Assembly (NCBI RefSeq): GCF_005048855.1
Contig: NZ_SUME01000001.1
Coordinates: forward strand, 372,001-436,000
DNA length: 64,000 nt
Direction of reading: 5' to 3'
Source of the DNA: Sphingobacterium olei
GTDB lineage: Bacteria; Bacteroidota; Bacteroidia; Sphingobacteriales; Sphingobacteriaceae
Shown: in pieces, positions 1 to 7,270 of the stretch
Numbering within the stretch: position 1 is the stretch's first letter
How the letters are laid out: each line of letters opens with the position of its first letter
Translations under genes and position numbers: made by a program
Notes under the pieces: model-generated
The model's database searches: none
What the model was told of the DNA's origin: nothing
The model's input: the letters and a program-made list of their open reading frames with translations, nothing else

Positions 1-135
1 TTTTTCTCCCCATGTACACCGAAGTGTACATTAGCGATGCATGATTTCCATCTTTTTCTCCCCATGTACACCAAAGTGTACATTAGCGATGCGCAATTTC
101 CATGTTTTTTCTGCTATGTACAAAATTTGTACATC
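1..135. repeat. Three 52-bp tandem units with TGTACA dyads
   Basis: TGTACAC-N4-GTGTACA occurs at 13-30 and 65-82, and a related 17-bp dyad with arms TGTACAAA/TTTGTACA occurs at 117-133. The starts 13, 65 and 117 are exactly 52 bp apart, close to five helical turns. The first two units are almost identical over their whole length; the third keeps only the dyad and the preceding T-rich stretch. This looks like an operator array, either for the gene upstream of the window or for the LytTR gene at 499. Confidence 0.7.
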
Positions 136-429
136 GATTATCTATAGCTTGGTACGAAAAAACAGACTACGGTTCATGTATTTTTTTTTTCGTACTACCA
201 TGTTGTAGATTATTGCTGATAGCACGGAGCTATGGAAGGTTTCCCTAGCGTTGAGATGCAAGTTTTTAGGCGTCGTAACATGTTTATATCTTGTTATTTA
301 GGGTAGGCTGCTGTTTTGATATGCAGTGGTGCAGTGGAAGCCTGATCATATAGTGCGTATGGTTAAAATAATGAATGATGACTGTCGGTTCATTTTCAAA
401 CCTACTATTCGGGTGTTTTTTAGTACTAT

Positions 430-437
430 TATTTTTG
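430..437 (+). promoter_or_regulatory. Possible -7 promoter element (TATTTTTG)
   Basis: The octamer matches the Bacteroidota TAnnTTTG -7 consensus and lies 61 bases before the LytTR start codon. I see no TTTG at the expected distance upstream, so only half of the promoter is supported. Confidence 0.3.
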
Positions 438-498
438 TATTTTGTGCATACCATTATTCCTGTGTAAATAACGATTAACTAAATCAGCACATATAACT

Positions 499-1440
499 AT
501 GATTAAACATTACGAAAAATTAACGCTTCTATTTCAACAACAACATAAGCTACGCTATTTCCCGGTCTACGCGCAAGTGATACTCAGTATTTTGGTAAGC
601 CACTATTTGTGCGGACCCAATTCGTTTTTTTCTATGGAGGGAAAATGGGACAACAAAACCTACTGGATTGTATTTGGATTTAGTTTTCTGATCGCCATGT
701 TCATTTTTACGCTTGCCCAGTGGATGAATAAGCGTCTGGACAAGGGCACGCCATGGCTTCCGCATTTTTGCAAGCGCATGAGTCTTCAGGTATGGTACGG
801 TGTCGTCGGGATAATGATCTGTGAACTCATACTGATGTACCTGATATTTGGGGTGGGCTTGAGCCAAGGATGGTCTTGGATGTGGAACTATATGAAGGCC
901 TATCTAATCCCCGTAACTATTTTTGTGATCATCATGAACTTGATTTACCTCAGTTGGTACATGTGGAGCTTTGCTTTTTTCGCAAGTAAACAGGTAGTAG
1001 ATGTAAGTCGGGAAATAGACTCATTATTAGAACAGTTATCGGATCAAATGAAGATGCTATCTAACGACAGCCCGTTTCTACTTTCGCTCAAGGTCATGGA
1101 TGGTTATAAGGCAATTCCATTAGCTGTTAATGATATAGCCTTTTTTAGAAGCGATAAGAATGCGCGGTACTGCGTACAGCTAAGTACTTCCAATCAGTTT
1201 AAGTTTATGCCGACGCTGGATGAACTGATTAGATTTCTAGACGACGAAGAATTCTGCAAAGTGAGCAGGTCTTATATCCTACACCGTAGTGTGGTCGACG
1301 GAGCCGAGATGCTGCCAAACCGTAAAATGAGAATCATACTGAAAGAGGGTGTAGCGCCGGGTGAGGAAATCTTGGTAAGCCGTGAAAGTGCGGATCAGGT
1401 AAAAAAATGGTTGGAATGGATCGGTATCGCTATTAGATAA
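499..1440 (+). CDS. Membrane-anchored LytTR-domain transcriptional regulator
   Basis: A 313-residue protein with four predicted membrane helices (about 20-38, 53-73, 96-121 and 134-158) followed by a cytoplasmic linker and a C-terminal LytTR DNA-binding domain (about 210-311; DIAFFRSDKNARYC and KVSRSYILHRSVV are typical of the fold). It has no receiver domain and so resembles the 4TM-LytTR one-component regulators common in Bacteroidota. The stimulus is unknown. It is followed 16 bases later by an uncharacterised gene on the same strand, probably cotranscribed. The upstream TGTACA dyads do not look like the usual direct-repeat LytTR sites, so autoregulation is only a possibility. Confidence 0.85.
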   Translation: MIKHYEKLTLLFQQQHKLRYFPVYAQVILSILVSHYLCGPNSFFSMEGKWDNKTYWIVFGFSFLIAMFIFTLAQWMNKRLDKGTPWLPHFCKRMSLQVWYGVVGIMICELILMYLIFGVGLSQGWSWMWNYMKAYLIPVTIFVIIMNLIYLSWYMWSFAFFASKQVVDVSREIDSLLEQLSDQMKMLSNDSPFLLSLKVMDGYKAIPLAVNDIAFFRSDKNARYCVQLSTSNQFKFMPTLDELIRFLDDEEFCKVSRSYILHRSVVDGAEMLPNRKMRIILKEGVAPGEEILVSRESADQVKKWLEWIGIAIR

Positions 1441-1456
1441 TTTAAAGGAATAGGTG

Positions 1457-2074
1457 ATGGAACTTTGGAAGAATGACTGGGTATGGGTGGGGCTGACCAA
1501 GAAAGGATATCTGGCCATGGTTGTTGTCGTAAGGGAACATAGCGTGCTGGTGCAAGTACTGAATAAAGGCACCAATAGGTTTTCCCCCTACCGGGAAACG
1601 GTATCACGACGTGTCATCAAGAAGGTGGAGCTGACAAAAGAGGAACGCGATGCCTTGCCATGTGGGAAACGGCCGCTAAGCTTAGGCAAAGCCAAGATGA
1701 TCGTGGCAACCAACCATATTTTTAAAGACGATCCGGCTCGGCATGAACGCCGCGTCTACTACTGTAGACGTTGCCGGGCATTCCATACAACAGGACAATT
1801 CAAATTGCCTATGGAGTTCTTAAAGCGATTAGCTGAAAACCCATATACCCCTGAGGAAATGGCGGAGTACTGGCGCAAAGCATGCCGTAAAAAGGTATGG
1901 CGATGGTGGCATACGGTGCTGGGTATACGGGTCTCATTTGGACGGTTCGAAGGCTCTCTAAAAAACTATGGCGATAATCGTGCAGACGCCATTAAGAAAA
2001 TGCTCGTCGACCCATTAAACTATCTGCACCATTTGTATCAGTATCTGTATGACAACCGTAAACGACCCGAATAA
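1457..2074 (+). CDS. Uncharacterised Trp/Arg-rich protein with a CxxC pair
   Basis: I do not recognise a family. The start ATG at 1457 has AAAGGAA six bases upstream; a GTG at 1454 is the alternative. The product is about 205 residues, basic and soluble. An N-terminal part of roughly 60 residues is beta-rich. A central segment has YYCRRCRAFHTTGQFK, with two cysteines and a histidine that could form part of a metal site or a remnant zinc ribbon. The C-terminal third is helical and rich in Trp, Arg and Tyr. No signal peptide or membrane segment is seen. The 16-base gap to the LytTR gene suggests a common operon and perhaps a shared regulatory role, which is inference. Confidence 0.7.
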   Translation: MELWKNDWVWVGLTKKGYLAMVVVVREHSVLVQVLNKGTNRFSPYRETVSRRVIKKVELTKEERDALPCGKRPLSLGKAKMIVATNHIFKDDPARHERRVYYCRRCRAFHTTGQFKLPMEFLKRLAENPYTPEEMAEYWRKACRKKVWRWWHTVLGIRVSFGRFEGSLKNYGDNRADAIKKMLVDPLNYLHHLYQYLYDNRKRPE

Positions 2075-2226
2075 ACAGTACGAGAATCCAAGGATAAGCC
2101 TAGCCTGACCCAAGCGCAAGCCTGTCTCTGCAAAGTCACTACCCTGTCTATGCACAACAATGGAACAACAAAAGACCAAGAAATCGTTTCTTATTTTTAG
2201 CTTTGGTTTTTCTTGATCGGGATCTT

Positions 2227-2793
2227 ATGATAAGAACGTATTTAAACAGTTTTAACTTATTTAGTGAAGAAGAGATTGAAGCAGCTGCCCAACTTTTTGA
2301 ATACCGAAAGCTGAATAAAAACGACTGCTTAGTCGTAGAGGGCGAACCCTGCAAACTGATCGCCTTCATCTGTTCGGGGGTATTCCGATCGTTTTACTTA
2401 TCTGAGACAGGGGTCGATCATACCTTCTGTTTTCGCTTCCCGAATAGCCTGATGGCGCCATATTCGGCCTTTCTGACCGGACAACCGAGTGTCGAAACTG
2501 TGCAGGCCATTACCGACGCGGAGCTCTTGGTGATCCACAAAAAGCAGTTGGAAGGGTTGGTAACGGATAATAGCAACTGGACGAAATTTCTAAAACTAAA
2601 TGCAGAACACGAATACCTTGAATTGGAGAAACGGTTTTTTCAGCTCCAAAGGGATAGTGCAAAGCAGCGTTACCTGTCGCTACTGGAAAACCAGCCCGAA
2701 TATATCCAGCAGATCCCACTGCAATATCTGGCCTCTTATCTCGGTGTTACGCAACGGCATCTGAGCCGAATCCGAAAAGAAATTTCATTTTAG
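2227..2793 (+). CDS. Crp/Fnr family transcriptional regulator
   Basis: A 188-residue cyclic-nucleotide-binding-fold regulator. Residues 25-115 form the cupin-like sensor (VVEGEPCKLIAFICSGVFRSF), a long dimerisation helix follows, and the C-terminus has a helix-turn-helix (YLASYLGVTQRHLSRIRKEI). I chose ATG 2227 because an in-frame TTG at 2203 would add only eight residues outside the domain. Bacteroidota members of this type often control redox or stress genes and usually bind neither cAMP nor an iron-sulfur cluster. The quinone reductase 63 bases downstream on the same strand is the obvious candidate target. The C-terminus is short but complete. Confidence 0.85.
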   Translation: MIRTYLNSFNLFSEEEIEAAAQLFEYRKLNKNDCLVVEGEPCKLIAFICSGVFRSFYLSETGVDHTFCFRFPNSLMAPYSAFLTGQPSVETVQAITDAELLVIHKKQLEGLVTDNSNWTKFLKLNAEHEYLELEKRFFQLQRDSAKQRYLSLLENQPEYIQQIPLQYLASYLGVTQRHLSRIRKEISF

Positions 2794-2826
2794 ACATTTG
2801 TCCTGTGTTTGGACACATTGCCCCGC

Positions 2827-2834
2827 TAATTTTG
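2827..2834 (+). promoter_or_regulatory. Candidate -7 promoter element (TAATTTTG)
   Basis: This exact match to TAnnTTTG lies 22 bases before the quinone reductase start, in the gap after the Crp/Fnr gene. A short dyad, TGTCC-N7-GGACA (2800-2816), sits just upstream and could be where the neighbouring regulator binds. The upstream TTTG motifs are not at the standard spacing, so the promoter is tentative. Confidence 0.4.
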
Positions 2835-2856
2835 TTGTATTAAAAACAGATACAGC

Positions 2857-3438
2857 ATGACAAAGAAAATAGCGGTCATAAATGGCCATCCAAATAGTGA
2901 GGCATTCAACGTAGCTATCGCGCAGTCCTATATAGAGGCAGCAAGAGCTTCTGGTGCGGAGGTGCGGGTAATCACGGTAGCGGACTTGGATTTTAACCCC
3001 AACCTGCAATACGGTTATCGGAAAAGGATGGAGCTGGAGCCTGATCTGCTCAACGCCTGGGAAACGATTTGTTGGGCCGAGCACTTGGTCTGGATCCATC
3101 CGGTGTGGTGGGGCGGCCTACCGGCAATAACGAAAGGATTTATTGATCGGCTATTCCTACCGGGTATGGCCTTCCGGTACCGCGATAATTCTGTATGGTG
3201 GGACAAACTGCTCAAGGGAAAGTCTGCACGCATCATAACCACCTTAGATCAGCCGGGATGGGCCTACAGGTTGCTGTTTGGTCGTCCGAGTGTCAATCAG
3301 CTAAAACGGGCTGTATTGCAGTTCTGCGGTGTCACACCGGTAGGCATTACGTACTTAAGCGTGATTAGGAACTCGGACGAGAAGAGTAGACAAAAGCTGC
3401 TGGATAAAGCTAAGCGGCTGGGAGCGGGGTTAAAATAA
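2857..3438 (+). CDS. NAD(P)H-dependent quinone oxidoreductase, flavodoxin-like fold
   Basis: A 193-residue protein of the NQO/KefF/YwrO flavodoxin-like family. INGHPNSEAF near the N-terminus is the flavin phosphate-binding segment, and WIHPVWWGGLPAITKGFIDR (about 85-104) is the family signature forming the isoalloxazine pocket. It is expected to reduce quinones or electrophiles by two electrons using FMN or FAD in the cytoplasm. It follows a Crp/Fnr regulator, which suggests redox or electrophile control. It ends 27 bases before the convergent TonB-dependent receptor. Confidence 0.88.
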   Translation: MTKKIAVINGHPNSEAFNVAIAQSYIEAARASGAEVRVITVADLDFNPNLQYGYRKRMELEPDLLNAWETICWAEHLVWIHPVWWGGLPAITKGFIDRLFLPGMAFRYRDNSVWWDKLLKGKSARIITTLDQPGWAYRLLFGRPSVNQLKRAVLQFCGVTPVGITYLSVIRNSDEKSRQKLLDKAKRLGAGLK

Positions 3439-3465
3439 CGATAGCTTTCGGGCGGAAGGGAATGC

Positions 3466-5913
3466 TTACTTGATCCGTCCGCTTTCGCTTTCCAACGCCG
3501 AGTTGCGGGTGCGCTGCGCTTTTGATGCTCCCCGGTTAAATTTATAGCTGAAGCTAAGCCTGACCTGCCGCGATTCATAATATCCGTAACTGGAGGATTC
3601 AAAACCCGGAAAGCTTTGGGTACTTCTGCTTTGATTCCCTTTGTAGATATCGGTCACCGCAAATCGCAGCGTGGCCTTATCTTTTAACAGCGTTTTTTGC
3701 AGGGCAAGGTCTACCTGACTGACGGCTCTGCTAAATGTATTCGCCCCACTCAGCCGGTTTGAATTGTAGCTGGCAAATACTTCGGCCTTTATCTTTAAGG
3801 GCAGGCGAAAGCTTTGCAGTACGCTGGCACGCCCCGCGAGCTGTTGCAGATCGAAATTTCGATACTGGTCGAGCGAAACGCTGTTCTGAATGTAGTACAA
3901 CAGGCCATTAAACGTCACATCCCACCAAGGGGTTGGCGTAACATGCTGTGTAAGTGCCAAAGAGGAGTGCTTCTGTGTACCCACATTCCGGCTGATCATA
4001 ACAATTTTATCGCGCTCCAGCGTATCGGTTACGCGCGCATTAAATTGATCCGTGTAGGCGAAATTGAAGGAAACAACCGTAGAACTCTTTAGGGAATACA
4101 ACAGGGTTAAGCGATGCGTCAACTCGGGGTTTAAGAACGGATTTCCTTGCCAGAAGGACAGCTCATCAAGCATATAGATAAACGGGTTCAAGTCCTGATA
4201 GGCGGGTCTTTCAATGCGTTTCCCATAGGATAGCGACAGGTTCTGGTGCTCCGTGGGCTGTAGCGTAATGGAGAAAAATGGAAACAGGTTGGTGTAATTT
4301 CGGTTGATGTCGTCGTCTACCGCCGAACTGCTTTCCTGATAAGTGAGCCTGCCTTTTGAATCGGAAATTTCCATCCGAAGGCCCGCATTGAACGAAAATT
4401 TATCTATTTGTTGCTTATAGTCCACGTAGGCACTGGAGATGCTTTCGTCGAATTGAAAGTCATTTGAGCGGCGGTTGTCAAGGCTATCTTGTGCTTGCTC
4501 TACATGGTAAAACCGGGAATCGTTGACGGAGCCTACCTGCGAGTACTTTAAACCCGATTCGAATTTTCCCTTCCACAGGTTCATGGAATAATCGAGCTTA
4601 ATCCCCTTTAAGCTGATCGCTATGCCGTTTAGCGTACGGTACAGGTTTTGGCTGGTAAGTACGTCCTGGTTATCACGGTAGGTGTTCGACTGTAAGTTTT
4701 TATTCCACTTGTCGAAAATACCGTAGTCGGCATCGATATTCAAGACATGCCCCAATGTGTCTTCAAACTTGTAATTGACATTGAAGTTATAACGGCCGGT
4801 GCGCTGTCCATAATAGTCATTGATCGCGTCAAGTGATTCTTCTATCGCATTGGAAGGCAGCGTTCTGATGGCCGTGCGTGTATCGGTAATTCCTCCTCCA
4901 AAAATAAAGTTGCCATTTGCCAGAAAGCCAATGGTGTTTTTAGCATTCAGAAAATAATCCACACCGACCTGGGTCGACATTTTTTGGCGCTTGTCGACAT
5001 CATCGGTATGGCTATCGTACGATTTGCCATTTTGTGTGCGGTTGGTTCCGTATAGGTAATTATAGTTACCCAAGGTATGGCTATAGCTGCCATATACATT
5101 GATGTTGTTTACCCGGTGATTCAGGATGATATTTTGGATCTGCTTCGGACTAACCCCATAGGCTACGGCAGTGGTTACTGTTCCGTTGGTGCCTACTACC
5201 TGGTTTTTCTTGGTTCGGATGTTGATGATGCCGGCAGATCCGGTCGCATCGTACTTCGCGCTGGGGCTATTGATGATGTCGATCGATTTGATATTGTTGG
5301 ACGATAGGGATTTTAAGAGATCGGTAAGTTCTGTTCCGGAGAGAAAGGTCTGCCGCCCATCCAGCAAGATCTGTACGCCGCTTTTGCCATTCAATGTAAT
5401 GCGGCTTTCATTTTCGACATGTACACCGGGTGCACGTTTTAGCGCCTCCAACGCGGATACATCCTGCCCACCGATCGTATTTTCGACGTTATAGCTAATC
5501 GTCCCGCCATTGATCTCCAATACTTTAGCCTTACCCTTAACTTCTACGGCTTCCAGCCGATTTTCGACCGTGGAAAGGCGGATCGTGTCCAGGTGGATCC
5601 GAGCTAATTCAAATGGCGGAGATTGATAATCCCGGTATCCGATGTAGTTGACAATGAGTCTGTATCGACCGGGTATTCCGTACCGAAGGCTAAACTGGCC
5701 CACGCTATCCGTGGCGGTGCGGAACACCGTCTGTTGGTCTACATTCTGTAAAGCCACCGTGACGGAAGATAGGGGAAGTCTGCTTTCATCGGCTACGGTT
5801 CCAGAAACAACGTGTTCGGTATGTTGTGCGTAAGCACTCGGTGCCAGAACAGTTAGTAAACAAATTAATAAAAAATACAACACGCAAGGTGTTAATAAAA
5901 TCCTCCCGATCAC
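3466..5913 (-). CDS. TonB-dependent receptor, outer-membrane beta-barrel family
   Basis: An 815-residue outer-membrane receptor. It has a signal peptide (cleavage near SAYAQ, residue 30), a carboxypeptidase-regulatory-like domain (about 35-115, with GYRDY), a plug domain (about 120-235; LKRAPGVHVE, GKSGVQILLDG and GSAGIINIRTKK) and a C-terminal barrel of the OMP_b-brl type that ends at the C-terminus. No SusD gene accompanies it. Its start is one base after the stop of the namZ-like gene, so the two are translationally linked. The partner suggests uptake of a peptidoglycan-derived sugar or muropeptide. That substrate is inferred, since this receptor class is functionally diverse. Confidence 0.85.
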   Translation of the reverse strand: MIGRILLTPCVLYFLLICLLTVLAPSAYAQHTEHVVSGTVADESRLPLSSVTVALQNVDQQTVFRTATDSVGQFSLRYGIPGRYRLIVNYIGYRDYQSPPFELARIHLDTIRLSTVENRLEAVEVKGKAKVLEINGGTISYNVENTIGGQDVSALEALKRAPGVHVENESRITLNGKSGVQILLDGRQTFLSGTELTDLLKSLSSNNIKSIDIINSPSAKYDATGSAGIINIRTKKNQVVGTNGTVTTAVAYGVSPKQIQNIILNHRVNNINVYGSYSHTLGNYNYLYGTNRTQNGKSYDSHTDDVDKRQKMSTQVGVDYFLNAKNTIGFLANGNFIFGGGITDTRTAIRTLPSNAIEESLDAINDYYGQRTGRYNFNVNYKFEDTLGHVLNIDADYGIFDKWNKNLQSNTYRDNQDVLTSQNLYRTLNGIAISLKGIKLDYSMNLWKGKFESGLKYSQVGSVNDSRFYHVEQAQDSLDNRRSNDFQFDESISSAYVDYKQQIDKFSFNAGLRMEISDSKGRLTYQESSSAVDDDINRNYTNLFPFFSITLQPTEHQNLSLSYGKRIERPAYQDLNPFIYMLDELSFWQGNPFLNPELTHRLTLLYSLKSSTVVSFNFAYTDQFNARVTDTLERDKIVMISRNVGTQKHSSLALTQHVTPTPWWDVTFNGLLYYIQNSVSLDQYRNFDLQQLAGRASVLQSFRLPLKIKAEVFASYNSNRLSGANTFSRAVSQVDLALQKTLLKDKATLRFAVTDIYKGNQSRSTQSFPGFESSSYGYYESRQVRLSFSYKFNRGASKAQRTRNSALESESGRIK

Positions 5914-5914
5914 G

Positions 5915-7105
5915 TTAGCGATAAATCAGGTACTTCTTTCGCATTTCCTTGTATTGGCGTAAACCGGGTTCCCAGCTCTTGCGGATCTGATCTTCCGTAA
6001 GGCCGGCCTCAATCTGTTCCTTTAGTGTATTACCGCCCGCCAGTTTTTCGAAGGGAACGATTTCCTTACTTTGCTTCTTGTCAAAAAAGATCTTCTGATC
6101 GGGATATTTTTGATATAGTTCGATTAGCCAGGAGAGGTTTATGCGCTTGGACTGTCTTAACTTTTTTAGATCAACGTTTCGCAGATCTAAGCCGTAACAT
6201 TCTTCGCCCATATAGATCGGTGTCGCGCTCATGCCTTTGATCGCCACGGGCGTAAACGAAAAGGAATAGATCCCTTTTAATGCGGGACTCCCGGTAACGG
6301 TAAAGGGAAATTGGGTGCCACGTCCTTCACTGAGTATGGTACCTTCAAAAAGGCAGGTGGATGGATAAAGCAATATCGCCTGATAGGTATTGATATTGGG
6401 CGACATATTTACCGGTGGCAGGTACTCCATATCGTGGCTGTAATTCGCCATTGGGATCACCTTGATCTTACATTTGATGCCGTTCGCCAGCCAACCTTCT
6501 CCATTGATCATCTGGGCGTACTCGCCAACCGTCATGCCGTGAACGATCGGGACCGGATGCATACCGATGTCGGATTTAAAAGCCATATCGAGTATATTTC
6601 CGTCTACAAAGTAACCGTTGGGATTAGGCCGATCCAGTATCAATAGTTCTTTGCCGTGCTCAGCGCAGGCTTCCATAACCCGGTGCATCGTAGCGATATA
6701 AGTGAAATAACGCACGCCGATGTCTTGGATATCAAAGACCATAATGTCTACATCGGCCAACATGTCCTTCGTCGGCTTATTGGTCTTGCCGTATAGCGAA
6801 ACGACTGGGATCCCGGTCAACGGATCAACGGCATCACTTACTTTTACCCCTGCGCCCACATCGCCCCGAAAGCCGTGCTCGGGCCCGAATACTTTTACAA
6901 TGTTGACACCGAGCCCCAGAAGACTATCCACGATAGATTTATTGCCTATCCGTGAAGTGGGGTTGACGACCATGCCGACCCGCTTGTCTTTAAGATAGCC
7001 AACGTATGCGGAGGTTTGCTCAGCTCCTGTACGTATTTGACCAACAGCGGAAGTCGCGATCAGCACAATCGCGCAAAATAGAAACGGAAAGGGGGTTTTC
7101 ATCAT
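5915..7105 (-). CDS. namZ: DUF1343 exo-beta-N-acetylmuramidase (NamZ-like, GH171)
   Basis: A DUF1343 protein of about 396 residues. The family was founded by Bacillus NamZ, which removes terminal MurNAc from peptidoglycan fragments. Family-typical segments are GMVVNPTSRIG, KVFGPEHGFRGD, VFDIQDIGVRYFTYI, LDRPNPNG and GRGTQFPF. ATG 7105 (or 7102) is preferred because it begins a clean signal peptide ending at SAVGQ. An upstream ATG at 7165 would place 20 extra polar residues before it. The protein should act in the periplasm or outside the cell. It is the first gene of a two-gene operon with the TonB-dependent receptor, which points to muropeptide scavenging or wall recycling. Confidence 0.88.
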   Translation of the reverse strand: MMKTPFPFLFCAIVLIATSAVGQIRTGAEQTSAYVGYLKDKRVGMVVNPTSRIGNKSIVDSLLGLGVNIVKVFGPEHGFRGDVGAGVKVSDAVDPLTGIPVVSLYGKTNKPTKDMLADVDIMVFDIQDIGVRYFTYIATMHRVMEACAEHGKELLILDRPNPNGYFVDGNILDMAFKSDIGMHPVPIVHGMTVGEYAQMINGEGWLANGIKCKIKVIPMANYSHDMEYLPPVNMSPNINTYQAILLYPSTCLFEGTILSEGRGTQFPFTVTGSPALKGIYSFSFTPVAIKGMSATPIYMGEECYGLDLRNVDLKKLRQSKRINLSWLIELYQKYPDQKIFFDKKQSKEIVPFEKLAGGNTLKEQIEAGLTEDQIRKSWEPGLRQYKEMRKKYLIYR

Positions 7106-7270
7106 AATTAATGTATTGAATGTACGGCTTATGCGATTTAAACACCATTCTACAACTGCTTTCATATCCGGCTTTGGTCAGCTGGATAGGGCAGACGGGG
7201 TAAGGATGTGCTCAAAACCTGCTGTAAGGTACGTAATAAAAAGTTAAATACGCAAGAAAACGCATGAAAT

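Larger units (their letters stand above)
1..498. other. Intergenic region with phased dyads and an A/T inverted repeat
   Basis: No convincing gene is present. Positions 1-135 hold three copies of a 52-bp unit with a TGTACA dyad (separate entry). Positions 152-162 (GTACGAAAAAA) and 185-195 (TTTTTTCGTAC) form an 11-bp perfect inverted repeat around a 22-base loop. The loop is long for an intrinsic terminator, so its role is unclear. Positions 430-437 carry a TAnnTTTG-like -7 element ahead of the LytTR gene. The rest, 196-429, shows nothing I recognise. Confidence 0.6.

Noticed and set aside
1-135. A short CRISPR array
   Set aside because: Only three units, each with a palindromic core and near-identical unit sequence between repeats; there are no unique spacers and no cas genes nearby.
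152-195. A terminator for a gene upstream of the window
   Set aside because: The A/T-only extended stem and 22-base loop make it weak, and the upstream gene is not in view.
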